NCBI RefSeq assembly: GCF_017874215.1
Contig: NZ_JAGGLB010000017.1
Span: 1-64,000, forward strand
Direction of reading: 5' to 3'
DNA from: Paenibacillus eucommiae
GTDB taxonomy: Bacteria; Bacillota; Bacilli; Paenibacillales; NBRC-103111
Length of the DNA: 64,000 bases
Numbering within the stretch: the first letter of the stretch is position 1; every line of letters starts with the position of its first letter. The notes under the pieces are model-generated. The model ran no database searches. It was not told where the DNA came from and saw nothing but the letters and a program-made list of their open reading frames with translations. Shown here in pieces: positions 1 to 8,651 of this stretch. The translations under genes were made by a program, and so were the position numbers.

Positions 1-90
1 CTTTCTTTGTTCCTTCATCCGTGGTCACCTCTTATTTTGGTTATGCCTATTTTCCCATACTCCTTTCAAGTGGTCCACTCTATATACTAA

Positions 91-277
91 ATAAATTTTC
101 ATCGTTAAAGCAAGGTTGTGGAGAGGACTGGTGCTTTTAACGATGAAAAACATCGTTAAACCTTCAGCCCCTCTCAGCTGCGCGTGCTCTTCATCCCCAG
201 CGCCTGGAGCCCACCCCCTTTCCATCCGCAACGCTCCCATGTCACGAACATGCTCATCAATGTGCTAGGCGTGGTTT
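91..277 (+). repeat. Shortened copy of a structured intergenic repeat family
   Basis: This gene-free stretch at the window start carries a shortened copy of an element also found at 48845-49232 and 58837-59273. A hairpin at 136-160 has arms TTTAACGATG and CATCGTTAAA around an AAAAA loop. A partner half-site (CATCGTTAAAGCAAG) lies at about 100-114, as in the 58.8-kb copy. From about 189 it shares CTTCATCCCCAGCGCC with the 48.8-kb copy, then jumps directly to TGGAGCCCAC and continues through GTCACGAACA. The central roughly 190 bases holding the large hairpin are missing, so this looks like an internal-deletion derivative. No convincing gene is seen in 1-595; a 71-codon minus-strand ORF here is made of repeat sequence. 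Function unknown. Confidence 0.7.
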
Positions 278-595
278 CAATCTATCAAAACAGACAATAA
301 TATGGTAAACTTTTCATATTAGAAGACGGTGCGAACTACGTGAGGATCCTTGAAAACGAATCTAAAACGTGCTGCGCCCGAACGGAAATCGGAGGGGGAG
401 GTCGGCAAAAGACAATCGAGAGATGAAGAAGACAGAGAACATTTTCATGCAAAGCTGCCTGCATACAAGCCCATTGCAACCGCTATGTTGGCTATTTCGT
501 CCTGTTCACTAATGAAATCAAAAGATTTGGCCCGTTATATCCCCTGTGTATATACGGATATGCGAATTCACGTTGTAAAAGGGGGAATACATAGT

Positions 596-2869
596 ATGCA
601 ATCCATTTTGTCTATCTACAGTAAGATGTCGTTTAAACATAAGCTGACGATATTTTCGGTGATCCTTAGCATTTCGCCCGTCATTATTATCGGTCTCTTG
701 TCCTCTCATCTTATGGCCAGAAGCATGCAGGAGGAAGTCAATTCAAATCACATTTTAGCTCTCAACCAACTGCAATATCAGATGAATAGTCTAATTAATA
801 GCTTAAACATGACTTCGATTCGGCTGGCATCTAATCCAACGCTGGAGAAATCGATCCGGGCAGGGTCGTCGCAGGAAAATCTGAATGTTACACTTGAGGC
901 TTCTACAGTGATCAAAAAAGAGAGCAGTTTTTCGCCCATTAAATTCAACTTCTCGCTTACCTATTTGAAGGATAACTACGTTCTATCCAATACGACTGAT
1001 GCGAACAAGCTTACGGTTTTCCAGGTAACGGAGATGGTAAAGCTGAATAAGCCGCTGTTCAATTCATCCTTTATGGTTATGCCGGATCCTAGCCGCGGCC
1101 ATGCAGATCTATTAATATTCCGGCCGGTACCTATGACTACTCAATATACGGATGGGATTCTGACGCTGCATGTAAACGTGAATGATTTAATTAAGTATGT
1201 AGGGAAATTATCGGAGGGAACAACAAGTAAAATTTTGATCGTTGATTCCAGTGGCAAGGTTGTACTGAGTAAGGATAAAAATGATATTGGTACCAAATTG
1301 AATATGTTTACGGGAAGGCAGGATAAACTGAAAGCGGTTCCAGATATGTATACTTTGGATGGAGTCGAGTACAGTCTTTCTTATCTAAATTCGACTTTCG
1401 TCGATTGGACGTATGTGATGATGACTCCCATGGAAGGATTAACAGAGAGGTCCGAATCCATTCGCAATATAACCTGGATGTTGGTTGCCATTATATCGAC
1501 CGTATGGGTGTTATTTTCCATATTGGGATCTAACCGCTTATATGATCCGATCAAACGTCTGCTTCAAAAATCTCTAACCGGAGTAAACCAAATACCTGCG
1601 CATTCCGATGGGTTGAAGCTGTTGGATGCATTAATCGGAAACATGACCAGCACGAATCGAAAATTGATGGATGAATTAAATGAACAATCGCCCTATTTGC
1701 AGCAGAGTATTATTCAACAGATCCTGTTAGGTGAAATGTCCGAGACACGAATTAAGGAACAAATAGAACGTTTTCAACTTGGATTAAAGGGAACACGGTT
1801 TTATGTTGTTGTTGTGTCTGTCGATAACTATCCAGATTTTGCCCGTAAATATAAAGGAAATGACAGAATGCTCATTCATTATGCGATAAGTAAAATGATA
1901 GAGGAATTATCCGGAGACGTACCGATGCCTACGGCTGTACCTCAGCCGGGACAAGTTGCCGTGATCATCCAAACGGACATCAAAGACGATGCGCCAGATA
2001 ACTCCATCCTTCAAATGATGGACGAGCTCCGCCTTCATATTTATAACTATTTGCAATTTTCAGTCAGCATTGCAGTCAGCAGCCCAAGAAATGGGTACAC
2101 GAACATCCATGCAAGCTATCAGGAAGCGATTGATCTTCTTCGTTGCCGGTTAACCCTTGGGAGTAATGTTACAATCTCCGTCAATCAAATCAATTCCAAA
2201 GATAAACAAACGACACAAACGATTATGGAACTGCAAAAGGCCATCGTTGGACATGTCATAAACGGAAACCTTGAGGAGGCAAACCTCCAGCTGGTGCAAT
2301 TGATTGCGAGCTTACAGGGAACAATCGGAAGTTCGGAAGCTATATTCAGCGTTTTTTCCTATATGTTAGGCGAGCTCGAATACATGCTTTCCCGCGTAGG
2401 TTATCAGCTCAACGAAATGATGAGTATGGATGTTTACAAGGAGCTGTATACAAAGCCGACCATTCAAGATATTAAAGATTGGCTCATGGAGTACGTATTT
2501 CCGGAAATTAAGGATCACATGAGCAGGTTAACCGTCACGAAGCAAATGAAGATCATTCAACGAGTGCTGCAGTATATATCGGAAAACTATCGAAGCGATT
2601 TATCGCTGCAGGGATTAGCGGATGAGTTTCAAATCTCATTATCACACATGAGCCGAGTGTTCAAAGAAGAAACGAACCAGACCTTCAGCGATTATTTACT
2701 TGAATTCCGGATGAATAAAGCCAAGGAGTGGCTTGTCCATACTACGATGCCGATCAAAGAAATCGCCAGAGAATTAAGCTACGCTAATGTAACGAATTTC
2801 ACCCGCGCCTTCAAACAGTTTTTTGGAACACCTCCGGGAAAATATCGCGAAACACCGCCCCTGAAGTGA
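596..2869 (+). CDS. Membrane-anchored AraC-family transcriptional regulator with extracellular sensor
   Basis: The product is a predicted 757-residue one-component regulator. It has a membrane segment at about residues 15-37, an extracytoplasmic sensor region (probably Cache-like) to about 290, a second membrane segment at about 291-311, a long cytoplasmic linker, and an AraC-type double helix-turn-helix at about 651-754 ending in FGTPPGKYRE. The frame stays open upstream to a TTG at 350. I chose the ATG at 596 because AAAAGGGGG sits about 10 bases before it and because the 82 upstream residues look non-coding and would precede the first membrane segment. Proteins of this layout usually sense an extracellular sugar or envelope signal and activate adjacent transport genes. 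The neighbouring solute-binding lipoprotein gene is the natural target, but this is inference. Confidence 0.9.
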   Translation: MQSILSIYSKMSFKHKLTIFSVILSISPVIIIGLLSSHLMARSMQEEVNSNHILALNQLQYQMNSLINSLNMTSIRLASNPTLEKSIRAGSSQENLNVTLEASTVIKKESSFSPIKFNFSLTYLKDNYVLSNTTDANKLTVFQVTEMVKLNKPLFNSSFMVMPDPSRGHADLLIFRPVPMTTQYTDGILTLHVNVNDLIKYVGKLSEGTTSKILIVDSSGKVVLSKDKNDIGTKLNMFTGRQDKLKAVPDMYTLDGVEYSLSYLNSTFVDWTYVMMTPMEGLTERSESIRNITWMLVAIISTVWVLFSILGSNRLYDPIKRLLQKSLTGVNQIPAHSDGLKLLDALIGNMTSTNRKLMDELNEQSPYLQQSIIQQILLGEMSETRIKEQIERFQLGLKGTRFYVVVVSVDNYPDFARKYKGNDRMLIHYAISKMIEELSGDVPMPTAVPQPGQVAVIIQTDIKDDAPDNSILQMMDELRLHIYNYLQFSVSIAVSSPRNGYTNIHASYQEAIDLLRCRLTLGSNVTISVNQINSKDKQTTQTIMELQKAIVGHVINGNLEEANLQLVQLIASLQGTIGSSEAIFSVFSYMLGELEYMLSRVGYQLNEMMSMDVYKELYTKPTIQDIKDWLMEYVFPEIKDHMSRLTVTKQMKIIQRVLQYISENYRSDLSLQGLADEFQISLSHMSRVFKEETNQTFSDYLLEFRMNKAKEWLVHTTMPIKEIARELSYANVTNFTRAFKQFFGTPPGKYRETPPLK

Positions 2870-2927
2870 TCATTAGCAATCATTTTAGTAATCATTATTT
2901 GCTCTTGGCGCAAGCAACAACTGATGA

Positions 2928-2957
2928 TTGTCTGAAAGCATCCGAGTTCGTTATATT
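2928..2957 (+). promoter_or_regulatory. Candidate sigma-A-type promoter of the solute-binding protein gene
   Basis: TTGTCT (2928-2933) and TATATT (2952-2957) are separated by 18 bases and lie about 50 bases before the start codon at 3008. The match to consensus is reasonable but unproven, and it would allow transcription separate from the upstream regulator. Confidence 0.4.
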
Positions 2958-3007
2958 TAAGTTGTCAACGGGAATATCCAATCCGGTGCGAGAGAAAGGT
3001 GAAGCTT

Positions 3008-4612
3008 GTGAAACAAGGAATGGGAAGAAGGATGTATATCTCGCTTATCATATCGTTGGCATTTATGATCTCAACAATAGGATTAACAGCATGCTCGTCA
3101 AAAAAATCAACAGGGGGGATTTCCACTAGCGGGATGTCGACTGAGAATTCCAAAAATATGTCTTCTAACATTAATATCTTACTATCGGATGCGAGCAGCG
3201 CATGGGCGATTCAATACACAGACGATGATATGTATACCAAAGAGCTTTCCCGTCTGTCGGGCTACAATTTGAAATACGAATTTCTAAGTGCTGCAGATTA
3301 CAATCAACAGTTGACGGTCCGTTTCGAATCTAAGAATCTTCCCGATGTCTTGAGCACAGTAAGCATCTCTTCGGAAGCCCATCCAGGCGCCGTGGAAAAA
3401 AATATGTTCACACCATTAAATGATTTGCTAGATACATACGGACCCAATATTAAAAAGAACATACCGAAAGAAATATGGGATAGTCCAAGAGTATCTAAGA
3501 ATGGACAGATTTATGGGATTCCGGTATTGGGAGGAGCCCCGGCCATTCAAGTCGTGTATATTCGCCAGGATTGGCTGGATAAGCTGAATATGCCTCAGCC
3601 CAAGACAATCGATGATTACCTCAAGTTTTTTGAGGCGGTCAAAGTAGAGGACATGAACGGGAATGGCGATCCGAATGACGAATACGGCTTCTACGTCCGG
3701 GAAAATCTGGAGTACAGCGAGCTGTTTTTTAAGGAGTTTGGGGTTCATCCGCGAGAGTGGGTGATGCGGGACGGCAAGCTGCAGCCGGGGTTCATACAGC
3801 CCGAAATCAAGGATGCGCTGAGGTTCTGGAAAATGCTTTACGACAAAGGTTATATAAATCCGGATCTGTTTACTAACAAGATGAGTGACTGGCGTGCAGG
3901 AATTAAAGAAGGGAAAGCCGGTATGTGGGTGCATGATGTACCCAACTATGCTTCCGATTGGGGGGCAGAATCGTTCGTGAATGAGAAGAACGTAAAGCTT
4001 TCCATGCTTGGAGCTATCGAAGGTCCGAAGGGAAAAGGCTTAACGGTGCAGGATGATCATATTATGTTCGTTTGGGTCATCCCGACATCCAATATAAAGC
4101 CGGAGAATGTGATCAAGTTTTTGGACTGGGCTTGGTCTGATGAAAAGGCGGATCAATTTTTTGCTTATGGAATTGAAGGGACCGACTATACGGTTGAGAA
4201 TGGTAAAATCATTTACGACTCAACCAATAAACAAAATGTGGAAATGAATATCAATGAGGCATTCAGAATTATGTTGAATCCTCGTCAGGACGGAAGACTC
4301 TTACCGCTTGTACTTAACTTGGACCCTAATGCCGAGCAGCTGAAGCAGGGATTGAAGGTCGCTGAACAATCCATTTTTACAAGTGACGGTTTCGGTATGC
4401 CTACATTGGAAGCAAGTAAATCACGGCCAGAGCTCGCTGGCTTCGGTGCCGGTTCTTTGTTCCTGGATATGTTTGCGAAGATTTTATCCGGCAAAGTCGA
4501 AGATATCGACTCCACCTTCGATGCTTTTACCAAAGAATGGAAAATTCGCGGCGGGGATGAGATTGTCGGGGAAGCAACGAGCTGGTACAAGCATTTTCAC
4601 CGAAATCCATAA
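3008..4612 (+). CDS. Extracellular solute-binding lipoprotein (sugar ABC transporter type)
   Basis: The product is a 534-residue lipoprotein with a basic N-terminus, hydrophobic core and lipobox LTAC (Cys29), followed by a Ser/Thr-rich linker and a large bilobal binding-protein body. Segments such as YIRQDWLDKLNMPQPKTIDD and the Asp-rich stretch MNGNGDPNDEYGF are typical of the roughly 500-residue LipO-like binding proteins common in Paenibacillus. GTG at 3008 is preferred over GTG at 2999 because AAAGGTGA lies 7 bases upstream of it. It should capture an oligosaccharide outside the membrane and deliver it to an LplB/LplC-type permease pair. No permease genes adjoin it; the nearest such pair is at 51-53 kb. 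The AraC regulator upstream probably controls it. Confidence 0.9.
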   Translation: MKQGMGRRMYISLIISLAFMISTIGLTACSSKKSTGGISTSGMSTENSKNMSSNINILLSDASSAWAIQYTDDDMYTKELSRLSGYNLKYEFLSAADYNQQLTVRFESKNLPDVLSTVSISSEAHPGAVEKNMFTPLNDLLDTYGPNIKKNIPKEIWDSPRVSKNGQIYGIPVLGGAPAIQVVYIRQDWLDKLNMPQPKTIDDYLKFFEAVKVEDMNGNGDPNDEYGFYVRENLEYSELFFKEFGVHPREWVMRDGKLQPGFIQPEIKDALRFWKMLYDKGYINPDLFTNKMSDWRAGIKEGKAGMWVHDVPNYASDWGAESFVNEKNVKLSMLGAIEGPKGKGLTVQDDHIMFVWVIPTSNIKPENVIKFLDWAWSDEKADQFFAYGIEGTDYTVENGKIIYDSTNKQNVEMNINEAFRIMLNPRQDGRLLPLVLNLDPNAEQLKQGLKVAEQSIFTSDGFGMPTLEASKSRPELAGFGAGSLFLDMFAKILSGKVEDIDSTFDAFTKEWKIRGGDEIVGEATSWYKHFHRNP

Positions 4613-4658
4613 AGGGATATAGCTAATTAATTATACGAAGAGAGAACAGGAGATAAAC

Positions 4659-6302
4659 ATGAACGAATTAAACGAAAACGAAAATGAAAACGAAACCCAA
4701 AATGAAAAGATAAGCTCTTTAGAAAGCGAGACTGCAAGGCGGATTGGATATTGGCCGCTGAGAACGGACTGTACTGACAATACAATGAACGGGCGTCATG
4801 GGGAAGCGCAAGGGATCCAGTTTGACGACGGGGCGATTTTTGACGGATTGACCTCATCCATCATTCTCCCGCATATGGAGGAAACGGACGGCAGTAAGCC
4901 TTTTACGCTGTCGCTTGAATTCAAAATTGAGGATGATGGCGGGTTTTTACCTGGAGGGTTATGCAGTCGGTTTGATGATGGGACGCAAACAGGATGGCAT
5001 CTTTCCATTCTTACGCAGGCAGGTGTAACTTTCTCCCAAGCCAATTGGCGCAATCTGCAATTCGGCTGGAGCACGGGGCAGGCGGCCGATGAGTGGCATG
5101 ATTGGGGAAGCCCGGGAAATTGCCGCAACATCTTCTCCATGTGTGTCCATGCCGGTCATCTTTATACCGGAACTTTTGACGATGCGCAGGATTCCCTCGG
5201 GCGGGTTTACCGTCTGGGCAAGGACGGAGCCTGGGTGAATTGCGGCAACCCGGATAACAGCAACTGCGTAAGCGCGCTGGCCGAATTCGATGGACATCTA
5301 TATGCCGGTACAATGTGTTATAAAGCTGTGGGTTCAGCGTTAGAGGAGTCGTCTAATCAGGAGCCGGGGGGACGCATTTACCGGTATGAAGGTGGTCAGA
5401 CATGGAGCTTATTCGCAGAACTTCCTGGTGGGGGAGCGGGCAGTGTGGGTACGATGGCTGTTTACCAGAATAAGCTTATTGCATCGGCGTTCTATACTTA
5501 TGGCATTTATGCCTTCAGTGTCGACGGCGGCTATGAACAATTGGATGCACCCGGGCCGGAAGGTACGACAAGAACCTTCACGCTAGCTCCGTACCAGGGA
5601 GATTTGTATGTCGGCTGCAACGTCGATACTGGCGTATACAGCAGAACGATGGAGACACCTTGGGAATATCGCGGAAATGCAGCGAATAGTAATCAAGTCT
5701 ATTGTTTTTCTGTGTATCGGAATGAACTGTTAGTAGGGATATGGCCGCAGGCCAAAATGGTTCGTTATGAGGGGGGCACCTCCTGGAGTGAAATGGGCCT
5801 GATGGGCTCCGAGAAGGAAGTCATGGGAGTCTCCGTGTTCAACGGCAGACTGTACGGAGGAACATTGCCCGGAGGACAAGTTTATCGTTATGCGGGCGAT
5901 TCCCAGTGGGATTTAGTCGGTATTCTGGAAGAGCCGGATCCTGCCGTATTATACCGCAGAGTATGGTCGATGGCGGTATATGAAGGCCAGCTGTTTGCCG
6001 GCACTATGCCTAGCGGGAAGGTATGGAGTCTGAGAAATGACCCGCTAGCAACCTGCGACGCAGGCCTATCCGATGGCTGGCACCGGGTAACAGCGACTTA
6101 TAATTTGGAGAGGCTGTCCCTTTACCTTGACGGACAATTTGTTTCATCGTCAGCATGCCCGGAGGGTGGATTAGGCAGGCTCACTCAGATTCCGCTCGTA
6201 CTGGGGAATGGTCCACAATGCCGTTTCTCCGGACGGATGCGTGAAGTGGAACTATTCGATGCAGCTTTGACTGATGAAGAGATTAAGAAAGGTTGGGAAT
6301 GA
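4659..6302 (+). CDS. LamG-like protein with an inserted seven-repeat beta-propeller
   Basis: The product is a 547-residue protein without a signal peptide. Residues 25-150 resemble the first half of a concanavalin/LamG fold (for example FDDGAIFDGLTSSIILPHME). Residues about 470-547 resemble its second half (DGWHRVTATYNLERLSLYLD, then FDAALTDEEIKKG). Between them lie seven repeats of about 40-50 residues with the pattern hydrophobic-G-x-LY-x-GT followed by GxVYRYxGxxxW, as expected for a beta-propeller. The propeller therefore appears inserted into a LamG domain. The N-terminus is rich in Asn/Glu. Start ATG 4659 follows CAGGAGAT. It overlaps the next gene by 4 bases, so the two are probably translationally coupled. 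A glycan-binding or surface-bound role is possible; catalytic residues are not recognised. Confidence 0.75.
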   Translation: MNELNENENENETQNEKISSLESETARRIGYWPLRTDCTDNTMNGRHGEAQGIQFDDGAIFDGLTSSIILPHMEETDGSKPFTLSLEFKIEDDGGFLPGGLCSRFDDGTQTGWHLSILTQAGVTFSQANWRNLQFGWSTGQAADEWHDWGSPGNCRNIFSMCVHAGHLYTGTFDDAQDSLGRVYRLGKDGAWVNCGNPDNSNCVSALAEFDGHLYAGTMCYKAVGSALEESSNQEPGGRIYRYEGGQTWSLFAELPGGGAGSVGTMAVYQNKLIASAFYTYGIYAFSVDGGYEQLDAPGPEGTTRTFTLAPYQGDLYVGCNVDTGVYSRTMETPWEYRGNAANSNQVYCFSVYRNELLVGIWPQAKMVRYEGGTSWSEMGLMGSEKEVMGVSVFNGRLYGGTLPGGQVYRYAGDSQWDLVGILEEPDPAVLYRRVWSMAVYEGQLFAGTMPSGKVWSLRNDPLATCDAGLSDGWHRVTATYNLERLSLYLDGQFVSSSACPEGGLGRLTQIPLVLGNGPQCRFSGRMREVELFDAALTDEEIKKGWE

Positions 6303-7216
6303 TGACACGTCAATTGAAACTCGGGATGATCGGTTTGGATACGTCACATGTTTCGGCTTTTGCAGCTTTACTGAATGATGCGGCTAATCCTTATCATGTC
6401 CCCGGAGGAACGATCCAGGTCGTATATCCGGGCATTGCATCCGAAGACTTTGAAATCAGCTATGGAAGAGTCCGGACATTCACAGATGAAATGGTAAACA
6501 AGTATAACGCCCGGCTGGTCGATTCCGAACAAGCCGTTGCGGAGGAGTGCGATGCTATCTTGCTTCTCTCGGTAGACGGTAGAGTGCATCTGGAGCAGTT
6601 TCGCAAAATTGCAGCATTCGGTAAGCCGGTTTTCATCGATAAGCCTCTTGCCGTAAGTACCGAACAGGCACGTGAAATCATGGAGCTAGTGAAGCGATAT
6701 CAGGTTCCCTTCATGAGTTGTTCATCGCTTCGATATGGAGAAGCTTTGACTGAGCAATTGCAGCGTACGGAGAATGGCAGCATTAGGGGAGCAGATTGTT
6801 TCGGTCCGATGATGCTGCAGCCGACACAACCTGGATTATATTGGTATGGCATCCATGCAGTTGAAATGCTGTATCGAGTTATGGGACAGGGGTGTCAGTC
6901 CGTCACTGCAACAAAGAATGAAGATTACGACGTTATCGTAGGGGTTTGGAAGGATGGCCGTATCGGAACGATTCGGGGAAACCGTGTAGGGAATTACAAT
7001 TACGGAGTGTTGATCCATTGGGAGAAGGAAGTAGGTTTTGCAGATATTAATGCGCATCCGAAACCGATGTATGCCTCTATGCTGGAGCATATTATGCATT
7101 TGTTTCAGTCGGGAGAATCCAATATCGATTTGGATGAAACCCTGGAGATCATGCATTTTATCGAATGTGCGAATGAAAGCCGGATTACGGGGAAAACAGT
7201 GCGATTATGTCTATAG
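6299..7216 (+). CDS. Gfo/Idh/MocA-family oxidoreductase
   Basis: The product has about 305 residues. The N-terminal part is a dinucleotide-binding fold beginning with KLGMIGLDTSHVSAF. The family motif of a Lys-Pro in the nicotinamide region appears as FGKPVFIDKPLAVS. The C-terminal alpha/beta domain carries WYGIHAVEMLYRVMG, where the His resembles the catalytic His of relatives. Such enzymes oxidise or reduce sugars, inositols and related polyols with NAD(P). ATG at 6299 (or 6302) is chosen because AAGAAAGG lies 6-9 bases upstream; the gene overlaps its predecessor. Position between a LamG protein and a ceramidase-family hydrolase points to a sugar-processing pathway. The substrate cannot be read from sequence. 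Confidence 0.85.
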   Translation: MMTRQLKLGMIGLDTSHVSAFAALLNDAANPYHVPGGTIQVVYPGIASEDFEISYGRVRTFTDEMVNKYNARLVDSEQAVAEECDAILLLSVDGRVHLEQFRKIAAFGKPVFIDKPLAVSTEQAREIMELVKRYQVPFMSCSSLRYGEALTEQLQRTENGSIRGADCFGPMMLQPTQPGLYWYGIHAVEMLYRVMGQGCQSVTATKNEDYDVIVGVWKDGRIGTIRGNRVGNYNYGVLIHWEKEVGFADINAHPKPMYASMLEHIMHLFQSGESNIDLDETLEIMHFIECANESRITGKTVRLCL

Positions 7217-7254
7217 CTTCCTTATTATCATTCTGCGGAAGGGTGGCTTAGTGG

Positions 7255-8649
7255 ATGATGGAAATGGGATCGATGAGATTTGGCAGCGCAAAGGTGGACA
7301 TTACTCCGCCCCTGCCCATTCCACTGGCTGGATATGCGTCCCGAAAAGCTGATTTTGAGGGGATTTCCAGACCGCTGTATGTGCGTGCCTGTTTATTCCA
7401 TCAAATAGGAGACACGGGGGAGACCAGCAAGGCGTTGATGCTCCAGGCCGATTTAATCTGGTGGGGCACGGAAAGGCTTCAAGACTTGAGCCGCGTCATT
7501 CAGGAGAAGTGGGATATTCCAGCGCAGCATATTGTTTACCACGCTTCACATACGCACGGCGGGCCGCAGACGACCCGGAGATTAAATCCGATGCTTGGGC
7601 GGTTGAAAGAAGAATATGTGCTGTATCTGGAACGGAAAGTGGAAGAAGCTATCCAATTGGCACATGACAATCTTGAACCTGTGCGTATGGAACGGGGCAC
7701 TGGCGAATGCCCTGGGATCAGCATCAACCGGCGCAATTGGCGGGACGGCTCCGTCGTATCCGCACCTAATCCGGGTGGGGTGAATGATACGGAAGTGACT
7801 GTCATTCACTTCGTCATAGAATCTGCTGCCAAAGCGGATGGAACGGATGCAATGGATGGAGCGGATCGGAGAGACGGCCGCACCAAAGGGGTGATGTTTC
7901 ATTTTACTTGCCATCCGACATCAACTGGAGCCAATCGGATTACTTCCGATTATTGCGGTGCGGCGATGGAGGTATTGGATCAAGTGCTCGGGGAAGGCGT
8001 AAGCTGCTTCATCCAAGGTTGCTGCGGAGATATTCGTCCACGGCTTCTGAATGAAGAGGAGGATGCATTTCGGGCTGGCAGCGAGGATGACATTGGGCGC
8101 AGCGGAGAGATGTTGGCCAGGACAGTTTTGGATATTTTGCAGGGGCCATTAACTCCGCTTGCTCCATCTGAAATTCGGGTTTGGAGCACTCAGGCTGATT
8201 TGCCTTATCAGCGGGTTCCTTCTATGGAAGAGCTGCAGGCAGACATGGAGGATAGTGAAACAAGAGCTGAATGGAAGCTGCTGCTGCGAACGGACCCGGG
8301 CAGGCTGATGCCGAGCGGAACACTGCACTTGCAATTGCTGCAGGTTGCGGAGGGACTGGCCTTCCTGGCCATGGACGGCGAGATCGTGGTTGAATACGGA
8401 TTATGGATTAAGCTGTTATCGGACAATCAAGTATTGCCCCTCGGATACAGCAATGGGATGGTGGGCTACATTCCGACAGCAAGGCAAATTCACGAGGGCG
8501 GATATGAAAGTGTCAGTTCCATCCCTTATTTTGGATACCCTGCACCTATGGTCCCACAGATAGAGGAAAACATCCGCAGCGGTATCCGTGAACTTATTCA
8601 ATGTATGGAACATGCTAACAAACGGAATATAAGACAGGAGGAGCTATAA
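7255..8649 (+). CDS. Neutral/alkaline ceramidase-family hydrolase
   Basis: The product has 464 residues and no signal peptide. The start FGSAKVDITPPLPIPLAGYA matches the opening of the neutral ceramidase N-terminal domain. The zinc-site motif HASHTHGGP lies near residue 100, and later motifs are HFTCHPTS and CFIQGCCGDIRPR, with Gly-Asp in the expected place. It is shorter than true secreted ceramidases (about 650 residues or more) and lacks their C-terminal Ig-like domain. In bacterial carbohydrate loci such short cytoplasmic members are common, and they may hydrolyse an amide on a sugar derivative rather than ceramide; that is inference. A stretch around residues 196-211 (AKADGTDAMDGADRRDGR) is an Asp-rich low-complexity insertion. 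It is followed after 2 bases by the aminotransferase gene. Confidence 0.8.
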   Translation: MMEMGSMRFGSAKVDITPPLPIPLAGYASRKADFEGISRPLYVRACLFHQIGDTGETSKALMLQADLIWWGTERLQDLSRVIQEKWDIPAQHIVYHASHTHGGPQTTRRLNPMLGRLKEEYVLYLERKVEEAIQLAHDNLEPVRMERGTGECPGISINRRNWRDGSVVSAPNPGGVNDTEVTVIHFVIESAAKADGTDAMDGADRRDGRTKGVMFHFTCHPTSTGANRITSDYCGAAMEVLDQVLGEGVSCFIQGCCGDIRPRLLNEEEDAFRAGSEDDIGRSGEMLARTVLDILQGPLTPLAPSEIRVWSTQADLPYQRVPSMEELQADMEDSETRAEWKLLLRTDPGRLMPSGTLHLQLLQVAEGLAFLAMDGEIVVEYGLWIKLLSDNQVLPLGYSNGMVGYIPTARQIHEGGYESVSSIPYFGYPAPMVPQIEENIRSGIRELIQCMEHANKRNIRQEEL

Positions 8650-8651
8650 AA

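Noticed and set aside
25..240. 71-codon minus-strand ORF at the window start
   Set aside because: It is built of repeat-element sequence, has no ribosome site and no recognisable protein features.
350..595. N-terminal extension of the AraC regulator from a TTG start
   Set aside because: The 82 extra residues are charged and unlike the family, whereas ATG 596 has a strong ribosome site and places the membrane helix near the N-terminus.
2866..3129. 87-codon + strand ORF between regulator and binding protein
   Set aside because: It overlaps the signal-peptide region of the real lipoprotein in another frame and has no ribosome site.
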